Part shown: piece by piece, positions 31,899 to 41,487 of the stretch
Layout of the letters: each line of letters opens with the position of its first letter
How positions within the stretch are numbered: position 1 is the stretch's first letter
Made by a program: the position numbers and the translations under genes
From: Paenibacillus pabuli NBRC 13638
GTDB taxonomy: Bacteria > Bacillota > Bacilli > Paenibacillales > Paenibacillaceae
Assembly (NCBI RefSeq): GCF_001514495.1
Contig: NZ_BCNM01000003.1
Span: 124,001 to 188,000 of the forward strand
DNA length: 64,000 bases
Direction of reading: 5' to 3'
Notes under the pieces: generated by a model
Database searches by the model: none
What the model saw: the letters and a program-made list of their open reading frames with translations, nothing else
What the model was told of the DNA's origin: nothing

Positions 31899-33364
31899 GC
31901 TTTGCTTTCCCCCGGCAGACTGATATTTACTTGTGTCCCTTGATGCATGATACTCTTGATTTCAACAGTTCCCCCATGTTGTTCAACGATATTCTTCACA
32001 ATAGACAAGCCCAGGCCGGCACTTCCTTTCTCAGTTCTGTTAATGTCTTTATCCCGATAGAAGGGTTCAAACACATGCTCCAGCGCTTTCGGACCAATGC
32101 CTTCTCCCTGATCGCGAACAAGGATAGCGATCTGATCTCCCAATCGGAACGACTGAACCTCAATTATCGAGTTGACATAGCCGTATTTAACCGAGTTGTC
32201 CAATATATTGAGAAAGACTTCCTTGAGCTTTATCCGATCCCCCTGCAAATATAACTGCTCCTCAAGCTCATAATGAATGCCAATATTGTACTTACTCGCC
32301 TTGATGGACATATCCTCGCAAGCTTCACGAATGATCTCCGCAGCATCAATCCACTCAAACCGGTAGGACTGAATCACCGTAGAAGATACGGACACCTCCA
32401 GAATATCAGCAACCATCGTGTTCAGGCGGCGGCTCTCATTGATTATATAATTCAACCCTTTATCAAAGAAAGCCTGATCCGTGAATCCATTGTCACGTAA
32501 AATCTGGGCGTATCCCAGAATAGTCGTCAGCGGTGTCTTCAATTCGTGGGTTACGTTGTCAAAGAAAACCTTGCTTCTGGCCTGTACCTGCTTCACTTCA
32601 TCCCGCTCCTGCTCAATCACGTCAATCTGCTCGCGTACCCGATCAATCATGATGGTGAAGCTTGAGGCCAATTCTCCAATCTCGTCCTTTGTCGCAATCT
32701 GAATATCTGCGCTGAGACTGCCCTGAGCCACCTCCGCTGAACGTTTCGTGAGCACGCGAATCGGTTTCGTAATTTTCCGGGAGATCAAGATGGAAGCAAT
32801 AAACACAAACCCAAAGATAATCGCTGCAAATAACTTGATCGTATTCTGAAAACGAAGATTGCGTTTGAACAACTCCGTATAATCCTTCTCCAGTTGAACA
32901 ATGCCCAGCAGTTGCTGATTGGCCTGAAGAGGGAAGGAAAGACTTGCCCTGACGCGCCCCTGCTTCGTCTGTGTGGAGTACGCGATTCTGGAGTCCATGG
33001 CAGCCTTCACATCAGGGTAATCCGAATATAGATTAGCGGTATCCCCGCCTCTGTCAGCTGCGTTGTAAGCAGTCGCATCAGGACGGTAGATGGTGACGAC
33101 CCCTCCCACTGCGGAACCGATCTGATCGGCGAGTTCGCGATTGCCGGCCTCCAGCGAGACGGTCGTCATCCGTTTATTATGAATCAGGAAATACTGATTG
33201 AGGGCAATATCCAGATTCTTTTTCGATTGAACCATGTCCTCATGGACTTCCCGATACATGTTTTCCTCGCCTACTTTGTTGGAAATGATCAGCAGGGCGG
33301 AGAAACCAATGAAGATGATCACCGAGAATAGCACGACCATTTTGAACTGAATGGTCCACTTCAT
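31895..33364 (-). CDS. Sensor histidine kinase
   Basis: 489 residues: membrane helix 1 (about 9-28), extracellular sensor (30-175, dCache/PAS-like), helix 2 (177-195), HAMP (196-248), dimerisation domain with phospho-accepting His273 in NVTHELKTPLTTILGYA, and ATPase domain with VFLNILDNSVKYG (N box), VRDQGEGIG (G1) and GSAGLGLSIVK (G2). Partner of the response regulator whose stop overlaps its start. Located upstream of a peptide-exporter operon, so cell-envelope or antimicrobial sensing is plausible. Confidence 0.9.
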   Translation of the reverse strand: MKWTIQFKMVVLFSVIIFIGFSALLIISNKVGEENMYREVHEDMVQSKKNLDIALNQYFLIHNKRMTTVSLEAGNRELADQIGSAVGGVVTIYRPDATAYNAADRGGDTANLYSDYPDVKAAMDSRIAYSTQTKQGRVRASLSFPLQANQQLLGIVQLEKDYTELFKRNLRFQNTIKLFAAIIFGFVFIASILISRKITKPIRVLTKRSAEVAQGSLSADIQIATKDEIGELASSFTIMIDRVREQIDVIEQERDEVKQVQARSKVFFDNVTHELKTPLTTILGYAQILRDNGFTDQAFFDKGLNYIINESRRLNTMVADILEVSVSSTVIQSYRFEWIDAAEIIREACEDMSIKASKYNIGIHYELEEQLYLQGDRIKLKEVFLNILDNSVKYGYVNSIIEVQSFRLGDQIAILVRDQGEGIGPKALEHVFEPFYRDKDINRTEKGSAGLGLSIVKNIVEQHGGTVEIKSIMHQGTQVNISLPGESKA

Positions 33365-34074
33365 GTCTGCACCTGTATATTCAGTTTGTAACCCACGCCG
33401 AACACGGTTTCAATGAGTGAAATTCCATGCACACTGCTATCCAGCTTCTTGCGAATGCGCTGCACATGAATATCAACAGTACGGGTATCCCCCGGAAAAT
33501 CAAAGCCCCACACCTTGTCGAGCAGCTCGGAGCGAGTATGTACTTTGCGGTGGTGTTCCACCAGATACAGCAGCAGTTCATATTCCTTGTTGGTGAGTCC
33601 GGCCCGTTCCCCATCCTTCCACACTTCACGCTCATCCTTCCGGATCTCGATGTGTCTACCAAGCCGTACCACTTCATAGGACTGATTTTCCAATGTCTCG
33701 CTGATCAGGTCAATACGACGGAAAATGGCACGAATGCGGGCAACCACCTCACGGATGTCAAAGGGCTTCGTAATATAGTCATCCGCCCCAAGCTCCATGC
33801 CAAGCACTTTATCTAACATATCGGATTTCGCCGTAATCATGATCACGGGAATCTTTGAATTCACAGATAGCTGTCTGCATACATCGAACCCGCTCATGTC
33901 AGGCAGCATCAGATCAAGCAGGATCAAATCCGGTCTGGACTCCCTCAGCAGTTCCAATCCCTCTCTGCCTGTGGCCGCTTCTGTCATCTCAAATCCTTCC
34001 TTGCGCAATGAATAGGAAAGGATGTCGCGAATGGACTCTTCATCTTCTATTATCAAAATCTGTTTCGGTCTCAT
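33361..34074 (-). CDS. OmpR/PhoB family response regulator
   Basis: 237 residues. Receiver domain with acidic pocket IIEDEE, phospho-acceptor Asp54 in LLDLMLPDMSG, Thr in MITAKS and Lys in TKPFD; winged-helix DNA-binding domain at about 135-235 (LTNKEYELLLYLVEHHRKVH, DIHVQRIRKKLD). First gene of the regulator-kinase-propeller operon, overlapping the kinase by four bases. Confidence 0.92.
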   Translation of the reverse strand: MRPKQILIIEDEESIRDILSYSLRKEGFEMTEAATGREGLELLRESRPDLILLDLMLPDMSGFDVCRQLSVNSKIPVIMITAKSDMLDKVLGMELGADDYITKPFDIREVVARIRAIFRRIDLISETLENQSYEVVRLGRHIEIRKDEREVWKDGERAGLTNKEYELLLYLVEHHRKVHTRSELLDKVWGFDFPGDTRTVDIHVQRIRKKLDSSVHGISLIETVFGVGYKLNIQVQT

Positions 34075-34279
34075 GATGAATCTTAATCTCCCTGCTCTAT
34101 GAATTTCATCTGCCTATATTTTGTATCCCTGCTCCAGGAATGAACAGAGGTTGACGGAAAATGTTACAACTCCGATACAAGTCTGGCGTCTTTGGAAACA
34201 TCATCCCGATATACTTGGACCATAGAGAACAAACCAGACCGGACAAGGCCAGATCGGTATCCAAAGGGGACAACATCAC

Positions 34280-34756
34280 GTGAACAAATCAACCATTCAT
34301 GATGCTTATGTAAACTATAAATCAGAAGTAACACGGTATCTATCTCAAATCGTCAAACATCCACAGGATGCAGAGGACCTCGCGCAAGAGTGCTTCATTC
34401 GAATGATGAATGTATCGGCAGACATTCCGGAAGAACGTCTCCTCTACTATCTCAAAAGAATTGCCCGTAACCTCGCCCTGGATACCTTTCGCAAGCGAAC
34501 CCGTACGTTCAAGCGGGATAGCAAGCTGGAGATGCAGACGTATCACTGTGATACATCCGAATTGGAGATCGATGAAGGGGTCAACGACTTGGTTAGCCAC
34601 ATCCCCAATACGGAACATCGCAAAATTCTTGAATTACGCGTGATTCACGGTTACAGCATCAAAGAAACCGCACAGCTTGTCAACCGCAGTGAAGGCATGA
34701 TCAAATCCTCGGTATTTCATGCCGTCAATCGCATTCGAGCCAAAGTCATCTCATAG
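34280..34756 (+). CDS. Stand-alone ECF-type sigma factor
   Basis: 158 residues from GTG 34280. Region 2 (DAEDLAQECFIRMM and LYYLKRIARNLALDTFRKR) and region 4 (LELRVIHGYSIKETAQLVNR, SEGMIKSSVFHAVNRIRAK) are clear, with the short linker of extracytoplasmic-function sigma factors. No anti-sigma gene follows; the next gene is a large secreted protein 190 bp downstream. Directs RNA polymerase to a small promoter set, perhaps including that gene. Divergent from the two-component operon. Confidence 0.85.
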   Translation: MNKSTIHDAYVNYKSEVTRYLSQIVKHPQDAEDLAQECFIRMMNVSADIPEERLLYYLKRIARNLALDTFRKRTRTFKRDSKLEMQTYHCDTSELEIDEGVNDLVSHIPNTEHRKILELRVIHGYSIKETAQLVNRSEGMIKSSVFHAVNRIRAKVIS

Positions 34757-34948
34757 AGATGGCTTTTTGTTATGGGAAGAGACATCCAATGTAAGATATT
34801 ATCGAAGAAATCTGCCCTGAACTACGACTAATGACTCAATTTTACAAATATCGAGGATATTTTTACATATTGTTATGACTATGTGAGATTTTGGTGTGAT
34901 AAAATATGGACGAACTCATAAATCAACTAATATTTGGGAGGGATTTGG

Positions 34949-37756
34949 TTGGGTAAATTGACACGTATGCGAGGAGTATGGTTAAAATCACTCTTGGCAT
35001 TGTCCATGGCGTTACCGCTTCAGATCGGATTATGGAATGGGAATGCTTCGGTTCATGCGGAAGGGCCGACAGATCCGGCTCCTTACATTCAGGCCAAAGT
35101 GGTTAATGGCAATGCAGGCAAGAAAGTCCTGTTCGACAATACTCACGCACAGACAGCCGGAGCAGCTGACTGGGTCATTGACGGAGGTTTCTCGGACTTC
35201 GGAAATGCACTCGCAAATGACGGATTTGACGTCAAAGAACTGCGCAAAACCACCCCTTTTACGTATGATGATCTGAAAGATTATAGTGTTTTTGTCATTG
35301 CTGAGCCTAACGTTCCATTCAAAACGACAGAGCAGGCAGCCATGAAAGAGTATGTGGAAAAAGGCGGCAGCATTTTCTTCATTGGAGATCACTACAATGC
35401 GGACCGTAACAAAAACCGCTGGGATGGTTCCGAAGCGATTAACGGCTATCGTCGTGGTGCGTTCGAAGATCCGGCCAAAGGCATGAGCACAGAGGAACGC
35501 AACTCTGAGGCCATGCAGAATGTAACCAGCAGTGACTGGTTGTCCTACAACTTTGGTGTACGCTTCCGTTATAACGCATTAGGCGATATTAATGCGACCA
35601 ACATTGTGCCTGCTGCCCAGGCATTTGGTATTACTGAAGGTGTTTCAGCTGTAGCCATGCATGCAGGCTCTACCCTCGCAATTACGGATCCAACCAAAGC
35701 TAAAGGTATTGTATACCTGCCAAAAACAAATGCAGCTTGGCCGAACGCTGTTGACCAAGGCGTGTACAATGGCGGCGGAGTCGAAGAAGGTCCTTACGTA
35801 GCTGTTTCCAAGCTGGGTGCAGGTAAAGCAGCGTTTATCGGGGATTCCTCTCCGGTTGAAGATGCTTCACCAAAGTATCTGCGCGAAGAGACTGGCGCTC
35901 GCAAAACAACCTATGACGGTTTCAAAGAAGTCGATGACGGCAAATTGCTGGTCAATACGGTTAACTGGCTTGCTACTCAAGAAAATTACACTAACTTGAC
36001 TCAAGTGAACGGACTTCAACTGGATAATGCAACAGCATTACTCCCGTTCGAACAACCCGCTGCTTCCACGGAACCACAGGCTGAACCTTGGTCTGCACCA
36101 GCTGCCGGATACAAATGGTATGATCGTTCCACGTTCAAAGCAGGTTCTTATGGTGGACCAGCTTCAAGCGCGAACGCTTCCTACAGCTTCGTGAAGCAGG
36201 AAACCCTGCCTAATGCGGAGGATTTCCAGATCCGCGTGGTTGTAGAGAACATGCCTGCTAACACAACCGTTTCCGGTTATAGTGCAGGAATCTACCTAAC
36301 TGGCGGTACACAGGTCGCCATGATTCAGAATGAAAATGGTACATGGCCGACTTCATACGGTTACAGCTCTACATTTAGCGTAACTTCAGATAGCAAGGGT
36401 CGTGCCATCAAAGACCTGAATGTTCGCATCAAACCGGGTACAACTGGAGCTGCCAGCTTGCGTCTGCGTCTGAACGGCAGCAACCTGATCACGAATGCTG
36501 TTACCGTCGGCAACGTTCCGGCTGAGCAGCTTCCGGAAGAGGAAGGTCCAATCCCGGCAACGATCAGCATTGCGGATGCTCGCACCAAGGCAGCTGGTTC
36601 AACGGTTACGGTTGAGGGCGTAGTTACTACAGAGCCAGGTTCTTTTGGTGGACAATCCTTCTATCTTCAGGACACCACCGGAGGCCTCTATGTTTTCCAA
36701 AGTACTGGCGGTTTCCACGCTGGAGATGTGGTTAAAGTAACCGCAGCAACAGCGCTGTACAACAGTGAATTTGAACTTACAGATATCGTTGCGATTGAGA
36801 AAACAGGTACAGCCTCCATCCCTGCTGCCGTTGAGGTTTCAGCAGTAACGGCTGCAAACCAGGGTCAACTCGTTCATTTGAAAGAAGTAACTGTTCAGAA
36901 CATCATTAGTGCAACACCCGTAGGTTCGTTTGAATTCGATGCCGTTGCAGCAGACGGAACAAGCACGCATGTACGTGTGGATACACGCACAGGTGTAACG
37001 CAAACGTCCTTCCCTTATGCAGCAGGCGATAAAATCAGCGTGACAGGTGTTGCCGCTATTTTCAAAGATGTATTTCAACTGAAGCCTAGAAGCTTGAACG
37101 ATTTCGTAAAAGTTGAAGAAGGCGGCGAAGAAGGACCTTCTACGCCAGCTGTTGGCGCACCGGGTAAACCGGCCCTTACATCCAACAATGGTTATAGCAA
37201 CGGTCTGTCCGAAGGATCTTATACAGTTACTATGAACCTCTGGTGGGGTGACAATGGCACAAGCTACAAACTGTATGAAGATGGCGTGCTAATTGACACA
37301 CAAAAGCTGACAGACGCTACACCAGCGGCGCAATCGGCCCAAACAACGATTAGTGGCAAAGCTAACGGTACGTATACCTATGTAGCTGAGCTGACGAACT
37401 CCAAAGGTACAACTCGCAGTGAAGTACTCACGGTACAGGTGGCGAATGCTGCCCCTGGCAAAGCCGTTCTCTCCCAAGATAATTGGGATGGAGACGGAAA
37501 CTACAAAGTAACCATGAATCTGTGGTGGGGAACCAATGCAACAGAATACCGCCTCTATGAGAATGGTCAACTGATCGATACCAAAGCACTGAACGCAGTA
37601 ACACCTAATGCCCAAAGCGCTGTGACCGATGTATCCGGTCGCGCGAACGGAACGTACACGTATCGCGCCGAGCTGATCAATGCAGCGGGTGTGACAAGCA
37701 CTGAAACGATTACGGTACAAGTAACGAAATCCGTATCTCTGCCAGCAGCAAGCTAA
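34949..37756 (+). CDS. Large secreted multidomain protein (GATase-like, OB-fold, two chitinase-type Fn3 domains)
   Basis: 935 residues from TTG 34949, seven bases after GGGAGG. Signal peptide ending NASVHA. Domain 1 (about 45-340) resembles DUF4350/GATase1-like folds: [54 protein letters not shown]. Then a beta-sandwich region (370-530), a nuclease-associated YhcR-type OB-fold (about 535-690: [33 protein letters not shown]), and two tandem Fn3 domains of the chitinase A type ([20 protein letters not shown] and [20 protein letters not shown]). Likely extracellular and polymer- or nucleic-acid-linked; no catalytic residues can be assigned. Single gene with its own terminator. Confidence 0.75.
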   Translation: MGKLTRMRGVWLKSLLALSMALPLQIGLWNGNASVHAEGPTDPAPYIQAKVVNGNAGKKVLFDNTHAQTAGAADWVIDGGFSDFGNALANDGFDVKELRKTTPFTYDDLKDYSVFVIAEPNVPFKTTEQAAMKEYVEKGGSIFFIGDHYNADRNKNRWDGSEAINGYRRGAFEDPAKGMSTEERNSEAMQNVTSSDWLSYNFGVRFRYNALGDINATNIVPAAQAFGITEGVSAVAMHAGSTLAITDPTKAKGIVYLPKTNAAWPNAVDQGVYNGGGVEEGPYVAVSKLGAGKAAFIGDSSPVEDASPKYLREETGARKTTYDGFKEVDDGKLLVNTVNWLATQENYTNLTQVNGLQLDNATALLPFEQPAASTEPQAEPWSAPAAGYKWYDRSTFKAGSYGGPASSANASYSFVKQETLPNAEDFQIRVVVENMPANTTVSGYSAGIYLTGGTQVAMIQNENGTWPTSYGYSSTFSVTSDSKGRAIKDLNVRIKPGTTGAASLRLRLNGSNLITNAVTVGNVPAEQLPEEEGPIPATISIADARTKAAGSTVTVEGVVTTEPGSFGGQSFYLQDTTGGLYVFQSTGGFHAGDVVKVTAATALYNSEFELTDIVAIEKTGTASIPAAVEVSAVTAANQGQLVHLKEVTVQNIISATPVGSFEFDAVAADGTSTHVRVDTRTGVTQTSFPYAAGDKISVTGVAAIFKDVFQLKPRSLNDFVKVEEGGEEGPSTPAVGAPGKPALTSNNGYSNGLSEGSYTVTMNLWWGDNGTSYKLYEDGVLIDTQKLTDATPAAQSAQTTISGKANGTYTYVAELTNSKGTTRSEVLTVQVANAAPGKAVLSQDNWDGDGNYKVTMNLWWGTNATEYRLYENGQLIDTKALNAVTPNAQSAVTDVSGRANGTYTYRAELINAAGVTSTETITVQVTKSVSLPAAS

Positions 37757-37794
37757 GTCTCAGTAAGGAATGCCAACGTTTAACCAAACATAGT

Positions 37795-37848
37795 AAAAGC
37801 GAAGCAAGATCGCCGGGATTCCAGGCAATCTTGCTTCGCTTTTTTTTC
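37795..37848 (+). terminator. Terminator after the multidomain secreted protein
   Basis: AAAAGCGAAGCAAGAT (37795-37810) pairs with ATCTTGCTTCGCTTTT (37828-37843), followed by further T residues. Confidence 0.92.
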
Positions 37849-37869
37849 GTACCGTAAACACTCTAAATA

Positions 37870-37944
37870 TTAGTTGTGGACTTTATCATACAGAGCATGG
37901 AATTTAAGCTTGTTGTTCTCCTTGGCCGCATGACCTAGCTTTCC
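37870..37944 (-). pseudogene. Fragment of a group II intron reverse transcriptase/maturase
   Basis: 24 codons bounded by stops, reading AAKENNKLKFHALYDKVHN. KFHALYDKV resembles the segment just upstream of the first RT motif in bacterial intron-encoded proteins. Only this piece remains. Confidence 0.4.
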
Positions 37945-38275
37945 TTAGGTGTTATTAGCCGGTTGGCATTCACTCACTCGTACCTCCTCCATAAAAATAT
38001 AAACAAAGCAGGGCTCACCCTCTTTTCCCCCGTGCAGGGCCTTCTTTGGCAATGCGGTATGATCACTTCATGTTGCGGCCTGGCTTATTGCTCGCAATGT
38101 CTCTGACAGGTACTCTTGTCGAGGCGCTTTACACACAGATTTCGCCATATGCAAGCATCCTAGCTATCAAGGTGGCATGGCCCCTCCCTGGATTGGTCTT
38201 TCACCAACGAGACCATGCGTACCTCGGGCATGCAAAGCAAAAAAAGGGTTCTCTAAGTTTCCGACTCTCTTAGCA
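37870..38275 (-). mobile_element. Probable group II intron relic (ribozyme part and start of its reverse transcriptase)
   Basis: On the minus strand a GC-richer non-coding stretch (38275 to about 37948), with short dyads such as ACCTA/TAGGT and a GGAGGTACGAGTGAGTGAAT motif, leads into a short reading frame that resembles the N-terminus of intron-encoded reverse transcriptases. The element is truncated; no catalytic RT motifs, domain V or 3' end are visible. A remnant of an IS110-type element is an alternative. It lies at the edge of a zone of decayed genes. Confidence 0.35.
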
Positions 38276-38493
38276 GGAAGTAGATACAGTTGTCCTTCAC
38301 TTGTCAATAAAACGATGGAGGCTCAAAGATCATATTGACTTTATAAAATCGAGTGGATACAATGATACCTTAAGGAAACATTGTTACCATGAATGCACGG
38401 TACTTAACTTTCATGAGAGTTGAAAATTACTTCTGAGCAATGGGTAACGGTGTTTCTATATTACAACATAGTGTCGAGAAGGAGAGCAGCACT

Positions 38494-38730
38494 ATGACAA
38501 TAAGGGGAAATGGGCGCTCGTCACGGGAGCTTCTTCCGGTATTGGAGAGCACAATTCGCGAGACAACCGGCCAAACAAGGCAGCCATTTGGTACTCGTCG
38601 CCCGATCGGAGAGCAAGCTTGAGAGTCGGGCATCAGAGCTCAGAAAGATGCATGGCATCAAAGCTGAGGTTATCTTTATGGATCTTTCGAAGGAGGGCGC
38701 GCCAAGCGAGTTATATCAGAAATGTCGACT
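38494..38730 (+). pseudogene. SDR-family dehydrogenase pseudogene
   Basis: Starts at an ATG after AAGGAG. Three frames are needed to read it: MTIRG, then KWALVTGASSGIGE (one base missing), then FARQPAKQGSHLVLVARSES and ASELRKMHGIKAEVIFMDLS (two bases inserted). After ELYQKC the protein stops matching, so the last two thirds, including the Tyr-x-x-x-Lys active site, is gone. A dead copy of a short-chain dehydrogenase; an intact member of the family lies at 40502. Confidence 0.8.
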
Positions 38731-38858
38731 TTATCGCGTTTCATTACACGAAAGCAAGGTCTTCGGCTTGTTGGAAGGATGCTTCGTCCGCGTAAAGGAT
38801 ACAGCAGCAATAATAAGAATCCGGGTAATCAATCTGATCTTACAGGGAGGACAATACG

Positions 38859-39872
38859 ATGAAAGCTATACAACTGACAAACGGCTTCGGCTTAGAGGAA
38901 TTAACCATGACGGAACTCGACAAACCAACCCCAGGCCCTAAGGAGGTGCTGATCCGCATGAGGGCAGCGTCTCTCAATTACCGGGATCTAATGGTCCTGA
39001 GCGGAGTAATGCCGGTCGACATCAAGTTTCCCTTCATTCCATTATCAGACGGAGCGGGAGAAGTTGTCGCCGTAGGCCAAGGAGTAACAAGAATTCACGT
39101 TGGGGACCGGGTCGCAGGTAATTTGCAGCAACGATTCTTGGCCGGCAACCCAAGAGCTGAGGTATTAGCAGACAGTCTGGGAGGTCCGTTGAACGGAGTG
39201 GCGGCCGAGTATGTCGTTCTGCATGAAGACGGAGTCGTCCCTATTCCCGATCACCTCACTTATGAGGAGGCCTCCACCCTGCCGATCGCGGCATTAACCG
39301 CATGGAGCATGCTAATCGAATACGGTGGTTTGCAAGCGGGTGATACTGTGCTGCTGCAGGGAACAGGCGGTGTCTCCATCTTCGGGCTTCAATTCTCGCT
39401 TATGACCGGAGCACGAGTTATCATCACGTCGAGCAGCAACGCCAAGCTGGAACGAGCAAAAGCTCTCGGGGCATGGCAAACCATCAACTATTCCGAAGTT
39501 CCCGATTGGGATCAGAAGGCGCTCGAGCTGACTGACGGCGGTGTCGATCATGTGCTGGATGTTGGAGGAGCGGCAACAATGGTGAAATCCATCAATGCGC
39601 TTCGCACAGGAGGGACATTGAGTATGGTCGGGTTCTTATCGGGCTTGACCATTCCGGAATACGATGTCACCAGCATTTTGCAGAAAGCCGCAACGGTTCG
39701 CGGCAGTCAAGTCGGCAACCGGGATCACTTTGAAAAGATGAATCGAGCGATTGCCCATCATCGTTTACATCCCGTCATCGACCGTGTATTCCCTCTAGAT
39801 CGAATTGGAGAAGCATACACGCTCTTGGCTGAAGGGAAGCAATATTTTGGTAAAATCGTAGTCCAAATCTAA
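38859..39872 (+). CDS. NAD(P)-dependent alcohol dehydrogenase / quinone reductase family (MDR)
   Basis: 337 residues of the zinc-independent medium-chain reductase group. N-terminal GroES-like domain (LIRMRAASLNYRDLMVLSGV, GVTRIHVGDRVAG), Rossmann domain with VLLQGTGGVSIFGLQF and VDHVLDVGGAATMVKSINAL, C-terminal EGKQYFGKIVVQI. The structural-zinc cysteines are absent. GGGAGG lies 8 bases before the ATG. Intact between two pseudogenes, and co-directional with an intact SDR gene further on. Substrate unknown. Confidence 0.88.
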   Translation: MKAIQLTNGFGLEELTMTELDKPTPGPKEVLIRMRAASLNYRDLMVLSGVMPVDIKFPFIPLSDGAGEVVAVGQGVTRIHVGDRVAGNLQQRFLAGNPRAEVLADSLGGPLNGVAAEYVVLHEDGVVPIPDHLTYEEASTLPIAALTAWSMLIEYGGLQAGDTVLLQGTGGVSIFGLQFSLMTGARVIITSSSNAKLERAKALGAWQTINYSEVPDWDQKALELTDGGVDHVLDVGGAATMVKSINALRTGGTLSMVGFLSGLTIPEYDVTSILQKAATVRGSQVGNRDHFEKMNRAIAHHRLHPVIDRVFPLDRIGEAYTLLAEGKQYFGKIVVQI

Positions 39873-39901
39873 AATCTCTCAAAAATGACATAGGAGGCGC
39901 T

Positions 39902-40126
39902 CTAATACCCAATAAACCAGTTAGCTCCGTTAAATCTACTTAAGGCGAATCGTCCTAAACGCTCACTGTGTGCTAGGATAGCCAGATAGGGTCTATCACT
40001 ACTCGCGGTGCTCGTTCTAGAATTACTCGTTTTCTTGCTTTTGCCTTCACCGATCAAACCGACAAAATGGTCCGTACCGACAGCTCCCTCATTTGAGGAA
40101 GCGGGTCCGTGGAAACAGAACAACAA
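39902..40126 (-). pseudogene. Unidentified gene fragment
   Basis: Open minus-strand stretch reading GAVGTDHFVGLIGEGKSKKT, then LAILAHSERLGRFALSRFNG and NWFIGY to a TAG. No ribosome site at its ATG and no recognised family; the composition looks coding, so it may be the tail of a lost gene. It overlaps the start of the SMP-30 relic. Confidence 0.25.
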
Positions 40127-40477
40127 ACTCAGCTCAGCTTGTTACTGGTGCCCCTCGATTTCCGGAATTCATTACATTCGATAAAGAAGGCCAGCTATAT
40201 ACAGGAGATTCAGACGGGGAAATTTACAAGGTTCCTTTCGGTGCAGAAGGCAATCTTTGCAAACGGGGTTGCCTTGTCTGCGGAAGAAGATTTTGTACTT
40301 GGCGGAATCGTATCACTATCAGTTGACCAGATACTGGCTCAAAGGACCGGAAGCTGGCATGATCCGGAAGGCAAAGTGTATGGCGTAACTACGGCTGCAA
40401 GCCATAACGGATATTTATATATAGGAACGGCACCTGGAGGCAGCAGGAGCGTTCATCGCGTGCTTTTAACAAAATAA
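40093..40477 (+). pseudogene. SMP-30/gluconolactonase-like pseudogene
   Basis: Blocks of the SMP-30/strictosidine-synthase-like propeller appear in two frames with large internal deletions: RFPEFITFDKEGQLYTGDSD followed by GEIYKVPFGAEGN in one frame, then IFANGVALSAEEDFVL and SWHDPEGKVYGVTTAASH with NGYLYIGT in another. About 120 codons of a protein normally over 300 residues remain. Non-functional. Confidence 0.75.
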
Positions 40478-40501
40478 GGTTGGAATCTGGGAGGGTGCGA
40501 A

Positions 40502-41290
40502 ATGAATCTGGATGAATTGGAGCTATCTTGGAATGAGAAGGAGAGTCTGACCGGCAAAGTCGCCTTGGTGACAGGCGCTAGCAGCGGAATCGGAGCATCG
40601 ATCGCCAGGAAACTGGTAAAGCGCGGCGCCCATGTGACTATAGTGGCACGTCGACGGGATCGATTGGATGAGCTGGTTCAGGAATTGCATAAAGAGGGAT
40701 TATACGAGGTAATGGCGGTACCTGCTGATATTCAAACGGCTGAAGAAGTACAGCATGTGGTCGATGAAACGATTAACCGCTGGGGCCGCCTTGATATTAT
40801 AGTTGCCAATGCCGGATTCGGGTATCGAAGTCCTTTGGTAGAAGTAGATCTGGAAAGATGGGAGGAGCTGTACAGGACGAATGTACACGGCCTAATGTTG
40901 ACGCTGCACTACGGGCTTCCGCCAATGCTGGGTCAGGGTAAGGGAGATGTCATCATCATTTCCTCCATTGCCGGCAAGGAAGTGATCGCCGGAGGAGGTC
41001 CATACAGCGCTACCAAATACGGCGTTAACGCCATAGCGTCTGCATTACGTTTGGAGACAATCGATCATGGAATTCGCGTTATGACGATTCAGCCCGGGGC
41101 GGTGGCAACGGAATTTTCTCAGGTGGCCGGGTATTCCGAGGATGAAATTCGCGCGTTTGCTTCGAAAGTCCTGCCGTTACATCCCGATGATGTTGCAGAG
41201 GCAGCAATCTATGCATTAGAGCAGCCTGAGCATGTCAGCATTCCGGAACTAACCATTATGCCTTCAAGGCAAGCCCAGCGGTTCAAATAA
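40502..41290 (+). CDS. Short-chain dehydrogenase/reductase
   Basis: 262 residues. NAD(P)-binding TGASSGIGASIARKLVKRGA, NAG motif VANAGFGY, catalytic Ser in ISSIAGKE and Tyr-x-x-x-Lys in GPYSATKYG are all present, so it should be active. An N-terminal 17-residue extension (MNLDELELSWNEKESL) precedes the usual start of the fold. GGGAGG upstream. Its neighbours are a pseudogene upstream and a terminator downstream. Substrate unknown. Confidence 0.9.
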   Translation: MNLDELELSWNEKESLTGKVALVTGASSGIGASIARKLVKRGAHVTIVARRRDRLDELVQELHKEGLYEVMAVPADIQTAEEVQHVVDETINRWGRLDIIVANAGFGYRSPLVEVDLERWEELYRTNVHGLMLTLHYGLPPMLGQGKGDVIIISSIAGKEVIAGGGPYSATKYGVNAIASALRLETIDHGIRVMTIQPGAVATEFSQVAGYSEDEIRAFASKVLPLHPDDVAEAAIYALEQPEHVSIPELTIMPSRQAQRFK

Positions 41291-41310
41291 AACGACGTCC
41301 AAATAGTAAC

Positions 41311-41352
41311 AAAAGATCCGTCCCAGATTTGGCAACGGATCTTTTGTTTTTC
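41311..41352 (+). terminator. Terminator after the SDR gene
   Basis: AAAAGATCCGT pairs with ACGGATCTTTT, followed by GTTTTT. Confidence 0.85.
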
Positions 41353-41487
41353 CTAGGTCAAGAGTAGAGCACGAAGTCTGAATCCATCACTAAACGTCCT
41401 CGTCGAGTAAGCATCGTCAGCATACAATAAGGATTCGGAATCTTCTACCAGCGTTTGAAAAGACAAACAAACTTTACCTTTTCTTCC

